From assembly GCF_000143765.1 (NCBI RefSeq), contig NZ_GL379770.1:1080903-1144902 (forward strand): 64,000 nucleotides of DNA, read 5' to 3'. Shown here in pieces: positions 29,489 through 39,341 of this stretch. Within the stretch, counting starts at the first letter, position 1. Each line of letters opens with the position of its first letter. Both the position numbers and the translations under genes were made by a program. The notes beneath the pieces were generated by a model. It saw only the letters and a program-made list of their open reading frames with translations. It ran no database searches and was not told the origin of the DNA. This stretch comes from Sphingobacterium spiritivorum ATCC 33861. GTDB lineage: Bacteria > Bacteroidota > Bacteroidia > Sphingobacteriales > Sphingobacteriaceae.

Positions 29489-29512
29489 TTTGCTGATGTC
29501 CTCACCAGCAAA
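29489..29512. repeat. REP-like palindrome, variant facing copy 2
   Basis: TTTGCTGATG and CACCAGCAAA form a 10-bp stem with one wobble and loop TCCT (AGGA on the other strand). Stem and loop resemble copy 2 in inverted orientation, 37 bp away. Confidence 0.5.
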
Positions 29513-29609
29513 ATCAGATCAGTTCTGTCTTTAAACTTTTACTTAAATGTTAAATAGACATTCCAAATCTGTTAACTTTAATTATTTTTGATTATCCAAT
29601 CGTGATGAT

Positions 29610-31472
29610 ATGAAAAAATTACTGAGCGTTTTATGCTTTATGCTGGCTTTGTCGGCATTTGCGCAGGAATTATATATTCCCCGAAATATTAAACTGGCTT
29701 ATGAGCGTGGTACACGGAGTCTGTCCGGAGCTCCGGGACCTGCCTACTGGCAAAATAAAGGAGTATATGATGTGCAGGTAAAAGTGGATGCGAATACAAA
29801 GATGGTCAGTGGTACGGAGACTATTGTATATACTAATAACAGTCCGGATACATTGAGACAAGTAGCGATTCGCTTTGATAATAATGTACACAAGCCTAAT
29901 TCGCCCAGAGCTGCATATGCTGAAACTGATTTTCTAACTTCCGGATTGAAAATTCATTCGTTTGCAATGAATGGCAATCAATATGAAGTGGATGCTCAGG
30001 ATTGGGGAACTGTCACCTTAGGGGCCTTCGAAGATGCTATATTGCCCAAGGGAAAGGCAACTTTCACTATTTCCTGGGAATATCCGTTATCTGTGCAGAG
30101 TGACAGGGAAGGGCAGATTGATCCGGAGACATTTTATGTGGCTTATTCTTATCCGAGAATAGCGGTCTATGACGATTATAACGGATGGGATATGCTGGCA
30201 CACAACGGAAGACAGGAGTTTTATAATGACTTTAATGATTATACGTTTACCATTGCTGCTCCTAAAAATTATGTGGTATGGGCTACCGGTACATTTCTGA
30301 ATCCGGAAGAGGTACTGATGCCTGAATTTTTGAAGCGATTCAAACAGTCATTAAGCAGTGATACACGTATGCATATTGCGAATGAGCAGGAAATGAAATC
30401 GGGTAATGTAACTCAACCTAAAGAATGGAACGTATGGAAATTTAAGGCTGATCATCTAACGGATTTTTGCTTTGCAATGAGCAATCACTATGTATGGGAT
30501 GCTGCAAGTGTTCAGCTGCCTTCTAAGCGGGTCAGTGTACAGGCTGCGTATAAATCAGGCACAAAGGATTTTGAGCAATATGTAGGGTGGGAACAATATT
30601 GTATTGACTGGTTTTCCAGGCACTGGCCTGGAGTAGAGTACCCATACACAACGATGACTGCAGTACAGGGATTTGCGGATATGGAGTATCCGATGATGAT
30701 CAATGATTCGAGTGTACCGGATAATCTGCTGGATGCGCGTCAGACGGTGGACCACGAGATTGCACATACGTACTTTCCATTTTATATGGGTACAAACGAA
30801 GCGCGCTATGCGTTTATGGATGAGGGTTGGGCTACAGCTTTTGAATACCTGATCGGACTTGATGAGAACGGTGAAGCTACAACGAAGAAGATGTTTCAGG
30901 ATTTCAGGGTTAAAGGCTGGATCTCGGATCCTTCTGCTGAGCAGGATCAGCCTTTGATCTCCATGAGCTCACAGCTTAGCGGTGCCGGATACGGTAATAA
31001 CTCTTACATCAAATCGGCTCTTTCATATCTTGCTCTTAAAGATTATCTGGGTGATGCTTTATTTAAAAAAGCGTTACACCATTATATGAATAACTGGAAT
31101 GGTAAGCATCCGATTCCCTGGGATTATTTTTATTCTATGAATACCGGGTCTGGAAAAAACCTGAACTGGTTCTGGCAGAACTGGTTCTTCAGCAATAATT
31201 ATATTGATCTGAAAATAAACACTGTTAAGTCTGTACCGGGTATTATAGAGGTGGTAGTAGACAATATCGGAGGTTTTGCAATTCCGTTTGATATGCATAT
31301 TACTTTTGCGGATGGAAAATCAGCTACAATACATTACACCCCTCAGGTATGGGAGAAAAATTCAAAACAAACAACTTTGCGTATTCCTGCCAAACAGTCC
31401 TTGAAAAAAATAGAGCTGGATGGCGGTATTTTTATGGATTATACACCTAATGATAATGTAAAAGCACTTTAA
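29610..31472 (+). CDS. Secreted M1-family zinc metallopeptidase
   Basis: An aminopeptidase-like protein of 620 residues. A signal peptide (to about SAFA, residue 18) is followed by an N-terminal beta domain and the catalytic thermolysin-like domain. The zinc motif HEIAH is at 382-386, with the third ligand Glu405 in DEGWA, 18 residues on. The substrate-binding motif here is the divergent ADMEYP, where M1 enzymes usually have GAMEN. It probably digests peptides in the periplasm. It is monocistronic with its own terminator. Confidence 0.92.
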   Translation: MKKLLSVLCFMLALSAFAQELYIPRNIKLAYERGTRSLSGAPGPAYWQNKGVYDVQVKVDANTKMVSGTETIVYTNNSPDTLRQVAIRFDNNVHKPNSPRAAYAETDFLTSGLKIHSFAMNGNQYEVDAQDWGTVTLGAFEDAILPKGKATFTISWEYPLSVQSDREGQIDPETFYVAYSYPRIAVYDDYNGWDMLAHNGRQEFYNDFNDYTFTIAAPKNYVVWATGTFLNPEEVLMPEFLKRFKQSLSSDTRMHIANEQEMKSGNVTQPKEWNVWKFKADHLTDFCFAMSNHYVWDAASVQLPSKRVSVQAAYKSGTKDFEQYVGWEQYCIDWFSRHWPGVEYPYTTMTAVQGFADMEYPMMINDSSVPDNLLDARQTVDHEIAHTYFPFYMGTNEARYAFMDEGWATAFEYLIGLDENGEATTKKMFQDFRVKGWISDPSAEQDQPLISMSSQLSGAGYGNNSYIKSALSYLALKDYLGDALFKKALHHYMNNWNGKHPIPWDYFYSMNTGSGKNLNWFWQNWFFSNNYIDLKINTVKSVPGIIEVVVDNIGGFAIPFDMHITFADGKSATIHYTPQVWEKNSKQTTLRIPAKQSLKKIELDGGIFMDYTPNDNVKAL

Positions 31473-31485
31473 CGAGGATTTGTCT

Positions 31486-31533
31486 ACAAAGGAAAAAGGA
31501 TCTGCAAGCAATTGCAGATCCTTTTTCCTTTGT
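31486..31533. terminator. 22-bp terminator after the M1 peptidase gene
   Basis: Arms 31486-31507 and 31512-31533 are perfectly complementary with a GCAA loop. The A-rich and T-rich ends would support termination on the plus strand. Confidence 0.88.
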
Positions 31534-31672
31534 TAAACATATTCTAATATTGGCGGAAATTCTAATTAAACATGTGTGTTCAGACATGCTTTGTTTATTA
31601 GCTATTCTGCATGTTTATAGAGTGTTGTGATGTAAAAACGCAAAAAATAATTTTTATTTAATCTAAATTACA

Positions 31673-31680
31673 TATATTTG
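31673..31680 (+). promoter_or_regulatory. Candidate -7 element of the TonB receptor cluster
   Basis: TATATTTG fits TAnnTTTG and lies 30 bp before the proposed TTG start of the receptor. The upstream DNA is AT-rich, with no clear -33 TTG and no recognisable Fur box. Confidence 0.4.
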
Positions 31681-31709
31681 CGCATTGTTAAGATTCAATC
31701 TAAATAAAG

Positions 31710-34454
31710 TTGCGCCTCCTTATACTCACATTTTTATCTATCCTGCTTGCATTTAATGGATATAGTCAAACCTACTTCATTGGTAGAGTGGTTGATGAAG
31801 AGCGTAAACCATTACAGTTTGCGTCAGTAACGAACCTTCGTACGCAACTGGTTTCTTTTACAAATGATCGTGGTGAGTTTAGAATAAAATTAGAAAATAA
31901 TCAAGACTCTATCCGTATTAAAGTAGTTTTTGTAGGAAAGCAAACCGTGACATTAGGTTTTAAACCCAATGATGCCGCTCAATCACAAATTATTATTCTC
32001 AAGGAATTATCCCTGAAATTAGATGAAGTAGATGTAATTCCGAGTTATAAACGGGATGGAGGATCTAATTCTGCTATAACAATTGACAGACAGGCTATCG
32101 ATCAATTACAGGCTTTCAGTTTGGTTGACGTTATGAATTCTCTTCCCGGAAAGAAATCAACAGCTTTGGATCTTAATACGTTGAAAACACTTACTTTCAG
32201 AGGGGGCATGGGCGGTAATAGCTCAATTCGTGACTTTAATAATTCGTTGGGTATAGCCATTATTATGGATGGGGCTCGTCTATCCAATGATGCTAATATG
32301 CAAAGTAGAGGTGTTTCCAGAAATGGAATGGCAAGAACAACTATTACAACCAATTCCTATAGAGATAGTTACTGGGGTAATCAGGGAAGTAAAAGTTATG
32401 ACACTCCTTATCAAGGAATTGATCTTCGTGATATTCCTGTGAATAATATTGAAAAAATTGAAGTAATTCAGGGGGTCGCGCCTGCTCAATATGGCGAGGT
32501 TACAGACGGTGCTGTTATTATTGACAGACAGGCCGGTAAAAGTCCTTATCTCATCAACTTTAACATAAATGGAGGATCTACCTCATCGGGAATAAATAAA
32601 GGGTTTCAGTTGCCTAATAATTTGGGAGCTATAAATATAAGTGCCAACTGGACACATAGCAATGCCGACCCCAAAGATAAGGTAAAAACATTTGGTCGTT
32701 TCTCTCAGAGTATGACCTGGACTAAGCAATTTAAAGATATTAAAAATACACTTTCTGTAGATTATGGTAGTCGTAATGATGAAAAGAAGCAGGATCCTGA
32801 CGATGATACGGAAAGAACTTCGAAGTTTAAAAATTCAAATCTGGGGATCAGTAACAGACTAAGCTACAATTTAAACTCTACCTGGATCAGGAATCTTCAA
32901 TTTAATACAAATCTAGCAGTAGGTAATCAGGAGTCTTCATCTCAGTATATTGTCAACAGAGGATTAACTGCAATTGCTGATTTGGATACTTCTGGTATCT
33001 ATGAAGGTAAGTTTATCAATGGAAGTTATATGGCAGATGAGATTATTATCGGGAAGCCATTGACAATCGGATCTTCTCTTTCTGCAGCCAGTATATTTCA
33101 TGCAGGCGAGGTGGTGCATTCGTTGAGTTATGGTATGAATTTTAACTTGTCTAATAATGGAGGGAGAGGCGTTATTTCAGATCCTGAACGTCCACGACTT
33201 GTTGGTACAAACAATCAAAATCTGAGACCTTATTCTTTCGAATCTTTGCCTAAAGCTGTAAATTATGGTTTTTATATACAGGATCAATTTAAGGTGAAGA
33301 TCGATGATCGCGAATTGTCCAATAATATCGGCTTGCGTTATGATATTCAGAATGGTTTCGGCACAATTCAGCCACGTATCAATTCCAGATTGAAATGGAA
33401 TAAGAGTCTGAGTTTTACCGGAGCTTTGGGTTTAGGATCAAAAGCCCCAACATTGGCTCACTTATATCCCGGACCAGCTTATATTGATTATGACCTCATA
33501 AAAGCTACTACAGGTGGTACGGATCCCTCATTATATTTGTTGTTTACAGATAAGTTTACACCCGATAACAGTCATCTCAAGCCGTCTAAATCTCTTCAGA
33601 TTGAGTTAGGTGCTGAATATGAGCATTCCTTATTTCATACATCAATATACGCTTACTACAAGAATAACTGGGATATTTTCACTACACAACAGACACTCAG
33701 AAGATATGAACTTCCGGAATATGATGTTTGGTTAAATGCGCAGACCCAAAAATTTGAATATACACCGAATGGTAAGTATAGATTTGAAGGTGGATTTATA
33801 GACTTTAATATGGTTAACGGTTCTGCTTCTCAAAGCTATGGATTTGACTGGTCGGTATTTACCCGGAAAATACCTTATATTAATACCTCTTTTTCTTTAT
33901 TGACGTCTTTGGTTTACAATACATTTGCTGCAAATTCAAATGCAAGTGTAAATCCTCCCAATAAGATACTTATATCAAATGATGACTATATCAAAACGGT
34001 ATATTATGAACCCGATAAAAGTTCTAATTTACTTTTTATGACTAAGGTCAATACGGTTACGCATCTACCCAGTATTGGATTTGTTCTGAATTTCAATATT
34101 GATCTTAATTGGTTAGATAACAATCGTACCATCAGTAATACTTCTCCTATCGCTTATCTGGATGATAAGATCAGATACGTAGCATTGAGTGGTTCTGAGT
34201 CTCTGGATGTACCATTTGCTCAACTAAACAGATTGTCGAAAGAAACGAAAGTAAAAAATATTCCTATGCCGTATGCCAATATTAGTTTGGGCGTAGAGAA
34301 AGAAATACGTAAAAATTTCAGAATAAACCTGAGAGGGTATAATGTCTTTGATTTCAGACCGTATAAAGTATATTATTTAGATAGCGGATTAGAAGAAATC
34401 TTCAATCCAAATGGAAAACCAAGTTTAACAATAGGAACAACACTTAAATTTTAA
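31710..34454 (+). CDS. TonB-dependent outer-membrane receptor
   Basis: A 914-residue receptor with a signal peptide (cut near residue 19, GYS-Q), an N-terminal carboxypeptidase-regulatory-like domain (~22-95), a plug domain (~115-265) and a 22-strand barrel ending in Phe. A TTG must be the start: a stop codon lies three codons upstream (31701), and no ATG would keep the signal peptide. It heads a same-strand cluster with a DUF4876 lipoprotein, a barrel protein and a cytochrome c peroxidase. The ligand is unknown; metal or haem is a reasonable guess from the peroxidase partner. Confidence 0.92.
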   Translation: MRLLILTFLSILLAFNGYSQTYFIGRVVDEERKPLQFASVTNLRTQLVSFTNDRGEFRIKLENNQDSIRIKVVFVGKQTVTLGFKPNDAAQSQIIILKELSLKLDEVDVIPSYKRDGGSNSAITIDRQAIDQLQAFSLVDVMNSLPGKKSTALDLNTLKTLTFRGGMGGNSSIRDFNNSLGIAIIMDGARLSNDANMQSRGVSRNGMARTTITTNSYRDSYWGNQGSKSYDTPYQGIDLRDIPVNNIEKIEVIQGVAPAQYGEVTDGAVIIDRQAGKSPYLINFNINGGSTSSGINKGFQLPNNLGAINISANWTHSNADPKDKVKTFGRFSQSMTWTKQFKDIKNTLSVDYGSRNDEKKQDPDDDTERTSKFKNSNLGISNRLSYNLNSTWIRNLQFNTNLAVGNQESSSQYIVNRGLTAIADLDTSGIYEGKFINGSYMADEIIIGKPLTIGSSLSAASIFHAGEVVHSLSYGMNFNLSNNGGRGVISDPERPRLVGTNNQNLRPYSFESLPKAVNYGFYIQDQFKVKIDDRELSNNIGLRYDIQNGFGTIQPRINSRLKWNKSLSFTGALGLGSKAPTLAHLYPGPAYIDYDLIKATTGGTDPSLYLLFTDKFTPDNSHLKPSKSLQIELGAEYEHSLFHTSIYAYYKNNWDIFTTQQTLRRYELPEYDVWLNAQTQKFEYTPNGKYRFEGGFIDFNMVNGSASQSYGFDWSVFTRKIPYINTSFSLLTSLVYNTFAANSNASVNPPNKILISNDDYIKTVYYEPDKSSNLLFMTKVNTVTHLPSIGFVLNFNIDLNWLDNNRTISNTSPIAYLDDKIRYVALSGSESLDVPFAQLNRLSKETKVKNIPMPYANISLGVEKEIRKNFRINLRGYNVFDFRPYKVYYLDSGLEEIFNPNGKPSLTIGTTLKF

Positions 34455-34459
34455 AAACT

Positions 34460-35815
34460 ATGCTGAAAAATAACATTCTTTTTTTGATGGCATTGCTTCT
34501 GATCACTTTAGGATCATGTAAGAAAGCCGACAATAATCTGGTTGCACCTGTATCATTGAATATAAAACCTACTGCAGTAGATGGTACCAGTTCATTTGAA
34601 GCAAAAGGAGCAACTGTAAAAATTACAAACTTATCTACTGGCGCTATATTTAATGCAACAGCGGATGCTTCCGGAAATGCTTCTTTTGCAAGTATCACTC
34701 CAGGAACTTACAGCGTTAATGCTGTACTCGAAGTAACTGCAGCTGATTATTCTGCAAAAACTGGTGTCTACACCGAAGAAAATGTATTCTTTAACGGAAG
34801 CGTAGATAGGCTTGATATTACTTCTGATCTGCAAAGAGATCTTCCACTTGTAGTGGGCAAAGTGGGGGATTGGGTCTTTAAACAAATTTATTATGCCGGT
34901 TCCAATGCCACAAGAGGGGCATCTTTCAGAGATGTATTTTTAGAAGTATACAATAATTCCAATCAGGTACTTTATGCTGACAGTTTGTACTTTGGACAGG
35001 CTGATGGTAAAAACAATAATAATGAAGGAACTTACTATATTAAAGATACCCGCCAGTTTGATTGGAGTCAATCTATTGGTATGATCCTGCCTCCAGGATT
35101 AGATGCAAATAAAGACTATATCTACGCTTATACCTTATTCATGATACCTAGTGATGGTACAGGTAAAAAATATCCTGTTCAGCCTGGCGAAAGTAAAATC
35201 ATAGCGGCTACTGCTGTAAACCATACGGGTAGTTACTCAGGAAATGACGGACAGTCGGTCGCTATTACTGATCCTACATTGACTGTAGATTTGAGTAATG
35301 CAGATTTTGAAACTTATCTGGTCAATTATCTGGGAGGTACTCCATACAAATATGATGTAGATAATGTGAATGTTCCGAATGTAGATGTGTTATTCGTTGC
35401 AACAGGAAATGATATGATTCTAAAAGCAAATGGAAGAGATGCTGTATTTCTCTACAAAAAAGAAGCCGGAGGATTGGATCCAAAGAACTTTCCAGAATAT
35501 GCGGAGCCAGATGTACGTCAAATAACTGCAACAACTAATAAATACAGACAGATACCTGTAAGTGGAATTGTAGATGCAGTAGAATTTCAACATCCTCTTG
35601 AGAATAGCCGTGTACCAAAACGTTTACCTTTGACTTTGGATGCAACACGTACACATGTACCAGGTGGGCAGTATTCCAGTCAGTCTCTAATCCGTAAAAC
35701 AGCTAAGACTGTTAATGGGAGAAGAATATTGCAGGATACTAATAATTCAGAAGCTGATTTCTCTTATTTTGATAGACCAAATGTGTCTAAATCTGCTTCT
35801 TCCTTTTTAAATTAA
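34460..35815 (+). CDS. DUF4876-type surface lipoprotein
   Basis: A 451-residue lipoprotein (lipobox LGSC, Cys20). An Ig-like carboxypeptidase-regulatory domain (about 30-120: SFEAKGATVKITNLSTG, ASITPGTYSV) is followed by a DUF4876-like part with IYYAGSNATRGASFRDVFLEVYNNS. Five bases separate it from the receptor gene, so the two are coupled. By analogy to SusD-like or HmuY-like partners it may sit over the receptor at the surface and bind its ligand; this is inference. A terminator follows. Confidence 0.8.
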   Translation: MLKNNILFLMALLLITLGSCKKADNNLVAPVSLNIKPTAVDGTSSFEAKGATVKITNLSTGAIFNATADASGNASFASITPGTYSVNAVLEVTAADYSAKTGVYTEENVFFNGSVDRLDITSDLQRDLPLVVGKVGDWVFKQIYYAGSNATRGASFRDVFLEVYNNSNQVLYADSLYFGQADGKNNNNEGTYYIKDTRQFDWSQSIGMILPPGLDANKDYIYAYTLFMIPSDGTGKKYPVQPGESKIIAATAVNHTGSYSGNDGQSVAITDPTLTVDLSNADFETYLVNYLGGTPYKYDVDNVNVPNVDVLFVATGNDMILKANGRDAVFLYKKEAGGLDPKNFPEYAEPDVRQITATTNKYRQIPVSGIVDAVEFQHPLENSRVPKRLPLTLDATRTHVPGGQYSSQSLIRKTAKTVNGRRILQDTNNSEADFSYFDRPNVSKSASSFLN

Positions 35816-35825
35816 ATGATTTCTG

Positions 35826-35865
35826 CCTTCTCAGGCTTTATAAATAAAGTCTGAGAAGGTTTTTT
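35826..35865 (+). terminator. Intrinsic terminator inside the receptor cluster
   Basis: CCTTCTCAG (35826-35834) pairs with CTGAGAAGG (35851-35859), an inner CTTTA/TAAAG extends the stem, and TTTTTTCTT follows. It would lower expression of the next two genes relative to the receptor and lipoprotein. Confidence 0.85.
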
Positions 35866-35871
35866 CTTGTT

Positions 35872-37413
35872 ATGTATATGAGATATCTACTTGTCTTTGT
35901 CCTGCATTTTATAGTTTTAGTGAATCTTTATGCTCAAATGAAATATGATTCGGATAGTATAGACTGGCAAAGAGGTTCCCGGCAGAAAATGTCATATCTC
36001 CTGGATTATCCTGCACTTATCCAGGATTCCCTCCAGTCCGGATATGGTAAAGCTAATCTGGATTTTTTGTCAGATAAAAGGAACTATAGAGGCGCTCAGC
36101 AGGCATATCGTACCACATCTGCCAGCTTTTCTGCTGAAGGATACAACCAATTGGGAAGAGTACTGGTTGCCGGAAAATTTTATTTTAATAAAACATGGGA
36201 AGACAGTCTTTCCTACAGGCTGGGTGGTATTGTAGATCAGCCATTGCCTACGTACTATTTTGTTCCTAAAGCAGGTGAATTTGAAAGGCAGACGTATCAG
36301 GCTGATGCTTATGTTAGCTATGAAGCAGTACCTAATCGTTGGAAACCGGGTATTAATCTCTCCTATTTGCATCATTGGGCAACCCGTTCTGTAGATCCGC
36401 GGATGGATTACTATGAAATGACACTTAAGATACAACCCGAAATTTCATTTATACATAATAAGACTATATGGACAGTAGGGGGTATAGTAGGTTATGGACG
36501 TTCACAAACGGATATGAGCTATAAAAGTAGTAAATACTCAACCGGTAATCTCTATCCTGAATATCTGTATTACTTAAATCTGGGGTACGGAAGTTTTGTC
36601 AAGATGGATACTGCTACATTAAGAAAGTATGACTCCTACAAAGGACTAAGTTTGAAAACCAAAACTGAGATCGGATCCTGGAGTTTGTTGGCAAATGCGG
36701 ATTACATTGCTCGAACAAATAAAAGCACAAATGATAGACAACGTATGGTCGGTTATTATACCAAACAAAGTTTTGATTTAGATGAATACAAGATAAATGT
36801 TTTTTTAAATAGTCAGAGAACCAACAATACCTCTGTCAACTTTGAGATGACTCATGTCAATGGGGCTGACTTAAATGCCATATACGGAGGGAAGAACTAT
36901 TTGTTAACCCAATGGACAGGTAGTACAAGTGTTACTCAAGTTTTTCATGCAAGACGCAGATGGGAAAAAGAAATCGGAATTGATGTGTCTTATTTCTATG
37001 ATGAAAGGCAGGACGCTGCTACACAACATTATACAAAAAGAAGTTATATTAATGCAGGATTTTTACTTGGAGGAACTTATAAAACAAATAAGCATGATCG
37101 TGTCAAATGGAGTATTCAGCCTTCGTATAGGTTAAAATTGAATAATATATTGACGATTCCTGAGACACAGCTTAAGATTTTTTCTACTGATATAGCTTAT
37201 CCGGAATATTATTATTACGATGTAAATGTTTTTCATATCCGTTCGCGTTTGGAATATTTTACAAAACGGATCATGAAAAATTATGGTGCGAGCTTTTATG
37301 TTGAGGGAAATATCACTTCTCCTGAAGATTTCAAAGGAATACAACAGCCAAATACTAAAGTATATACAGGTAAAAATGCTATTGTAAAAGTAGGTATTAA
37401 TTTATATTTGTAG
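35872..37413 (+). CDS. Outer-membrane beta-barrel protein, DUF6850-like
   Basis: A 513-residue protein with a signal peptide (hydrophobic to about NLYA, residue 21) and a long series of amphipathic strands rich in Tyr, Trp and Ser, ending in VKVGINLYL with an aromatic-rich last strand. It resembles the DUF6850 barrel family found beside DUF4876 proteins in Bacteroidota. Met3 is an alternative start. It directly follows the internal terminator, so it may be expressed at a lower level. Confidence 0.72.
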   Translation: MYMRYLLVFVLHFIVLVNLYAQMKYDSDSIDWQRGSRQKMSYLLDYPALIQDSLQSGYGKANLDFLSDKRNYRGAQQAYRTTSASFSAEGYNQLGRVLVAGKFYFNKTWEDSLSYRLGGIVDQPLPTYYFVPKAGEFERQTYQADAYVSYEAVPNRWKPGINLSYLHHWATRSVDPRMDYYEMTLKIQPEISFIHNKTIWTVGGIVGYGRSQTDMSYKSSKYSTGNLYPEYLYYLNLGYGSFVKMDTATLRKYDSYKGLSLKTKTEIGSWSLLANADYIARTNKSTNDRQRMVGYYTKQSFDLDEYKINVFLNSQRTNNTSVNFEMTHVNGADLNAIYGGKNYLLTQWTGSTSVTQVFHARRRWEKEIGIDVSYFYDERQDAATQHYTKRSYINAGFLLGGTYKTNKHDRVKWSIQPSYRLKLNNILTIPETQLKIFSTDIAYPEYYYYDVNVFHIRSRLEYFTKRIMKNYGASFYVEGNITSPEDFKGIQQPNTKVYTGKNAIVKVGINLYL

Positions 37414-37444
37414 CAAATTGTTCACAAAAAAGTATTATTATTGG

Positions 37445-38587
37445 ATGAGGGTAGGAATAGTATTAGGTGTGATTATTAGTGTGGTATCATTGCTTTCTTT
37501 TAAAGGATTTGAGTCACAACACGAACAAATAGGAGTGGATTCTTTACGGTCCTTATATCAGCGTCCGGTTGGAGAATGGCCGAGACCTGTTATAGATTCG
37601 GGGGTGAAGTGGGAAGAATTCAAATCTCTGCCTAACTTTGATACCGGATATTTTGCTATGATGGAACGCCCGGAAGTGATACTGGGTAAAAATCTTTTTT
37701 TCGATCCTATATTGTCCGGCTCTAATCAGATCTCGTGCAGTTCCTGTCACAATCCTCAGACTTCCTGGGCGGATAAAGTACAGGTGCCTGTGGGACATGA
37801 CCATCTGAGCGGCAATCGGAATACACCTTCTCTGCTGAATGCACATTCCCGTAAGACCTTTTTCTGGGACGGACGTGCCGCCACGTTAGAAGAGCAGGTA
37901 CTGGGGCCGATTCAGGCACATAATGAAATGGCAATGGATGCTTCTCAGCTTCCTGCCAAACTGCAGCAGTACAAAGCTTACCGAGAATTGTTTCAAAAAG
38001 CTTACGGCACGGATGTCATTACTTTCAATATGATAACACAGTCTCTGGCCGCATTTCAGAATACTATATCCAGCCGGAGAAGCCGGTTTGACCGGTTTTT
38101 AGATGGCGAATATAAGTATCTTTCGGATCAGGAAATCAGCGGTCTTCATCTTTTCAGAACCAAAGCGCGTTGTATGAACTGCCACAACGGGCAGTATTTT
38201 ACAGACGAGGATTTTCATAATATCGGTTTGACTTATTACAAACGGAAGTATGAAGATCTGGGACGTTATCATGTAACACATAATCCGGATGATGTGGGTA
38301 AATTTCGCACACCATCGTTACGGGATGTAATGAGTACAAATCCGTGGATGCACAATGGATTATTTTGGGATATTACAGGATTGCTGAATATGTATAATAG
38401 TGGTATGCAGATGAATAGTGCTACTGCTGAACAGAAAGCCAAAGATCCGATGTACCCGGTGACTGATCCGCTGATGAAACCTTTAAAACTGACTAAAGAA
38501 GAGATACAGGATGTCGCTGCATTCCTCAATGCCATCACAGCCACGGACTATAAGATGCGCAGACCGGATAAGTTGCCAAGAGATTAG
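37445..38587 (+). CDS. Di-haem cytochrome c peroxidase family protein
   Basis: A periplasmic protein of about 380 residues with two c-type haem sites, CSSCH in the N-terminal half and CMNCH in the C-terminal half, the layout of bacterial CcpA/MauG-like enzymes. The FFDPILSGSNQISC opening and the FRTPSLRDV segment are family features. The ATG at 37445 gives a normal signal sequence; a TTG at 37418, four bases after the barrel gene, would add nine residues and is possible. It is the fourth gene of the receptor cluster. It could detoxify peroxide or oxidise the imported ligand. Confidence 0.9.
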   Translation: MRVGIVLGVIISVVSLLSFKGFESQHEQIGVDSLRSLYQRPVGEWPRPVIDSGVKWEEFKSLPNFDTGYFAMMERPEVILGKNLFFDPILSGSNQISCSSCHNPQTSWADKVQVPVGHDHLSGNRNTPSLLNAHSRKTFFWDGRAATLEEQVLGPIQAHNEMAMDASQLPAKLQQYKAYRELFQKAYGTDVITFNMITQSLAAFQNTISSRRSRFDRFLDGEYKYLSDQEISGLHLFRTKARCMNCHNGQYFTDEDFHNIGLTYYKRKYEDLGRYHVTHNPDDVGKFRTPSLRDVMSTNPWMHNGLFWDITGLLNMYNSGMQMNSATAEQKAKDPMYPVTDPLMKPLKLTKEEIQDVAAFLNAITATDYKMRRPDKLPRD

Positions 38588-38605
38588 CTACGATTTTTTA
38601 TTATT

Positions 38606-38637
38606 TAGGGTTGTAGTTTTTCTAGAATACAACCCTA
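38606..38637. terminator. Weak inverted repeat between convergent genes
   Basis: TAGGGTTGTA and TACAACCCTA form a perfect 10-bp stem with a 12-nt loop between the peroxidase and a leftward lipoprotein gene. The flanks are AT-rich without a clean T tract, so terminator function is only likely. Confidence 0.45.
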
Positions 38638-38667
38638 TAAATATATAATTTCTTAAATTCACTAAGT

Positions 38668-39276
38668 CTAAGTAAAAGGAAAAGTCATAGCTGGTCCTTT
38701 AAAATCTGATAGAATTACTGTATCCGTAGGATCCGCTTGATATAATGCCCAAAGAAAATTTCTAGCCCATACAGCTCCATCATTATTTGATCCTGAAGCA
38801 AATTTAAATTTTGCATGCCTCATGTATAATTCACCAGGTCTGAAAATGAATGCTTTTGCTGATGTACTAATACCTATATCTCCGCCATTATCTAAGTTGT
38901 CAGCTCCCCACCATATGTGATTATCAATGTTGACTATGTAACCTTGAGTGTGTGCGTTTTTAGCAGTATTTGCAGTTCTTTTTCTATTAGGAATATTATT
39001 GATGTCATTTGGAGAATTGTCAATTCCTTCATCAGAAATTATTGATAATGAACTTACTTCTAAGAATTGGTTTGGTTTTAAAGTCTTTTTAATACTATCT
39101 AAGTCAATCAATTTGCCTTTATTATTATAATATAAATTTGAAGATGAATTATAAACAACTTCTCCTATGTTAATAAATTGATTAGAGTCTTTGTTTGGTA
39201 TCAAATCATTTTGCTTTTGGCAAGAGGTAATACCGATGAATAATATAATTAATGATGATATTAGTATTGTTTTCAT
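38668..39276 (-). CDS. Predicted lipoprotein of unknown function
   Basis: A 202-residue protein with lipobox ITSC (Cys19). The body is Asn/Ser-rich. Its C-terminal third, from YIVNIDNHIWWGADNLDNGG to the end, looks like a small beta domain with repeated aromatic residues. The codons are markedly more AT-rich than in neighbouring conserved genes, which hints at acquisition. It lies 65 bp after the other small lipoprotein gene on the same strand. Confidence 0.7.
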   Translation of the reverse strand: MKTILISSLIILFIGITSCQKQNDLIPNKDSNQFINIGEVVYNSSSNLYYNNKGKLIDLDSIKKTLKPNQFLEVSSLSIISDEGIDNSPNDINNIPNRKRTANTAKNAHTQGYIVNIDNHIWWGADNLDNGGDIGISTSAKAFIFRPGELYMRHAKFKFASGSNNDGAVWARNFLWALYQADPTDTVILSDFKGPAMTFPFT

Positions 39277-39341
39277 GTTTCTGTTTTTAATACTATTAGA
39301 TTATTAAAGTCATTTAGAAATTGTGATTTGTTAGTGAATAA

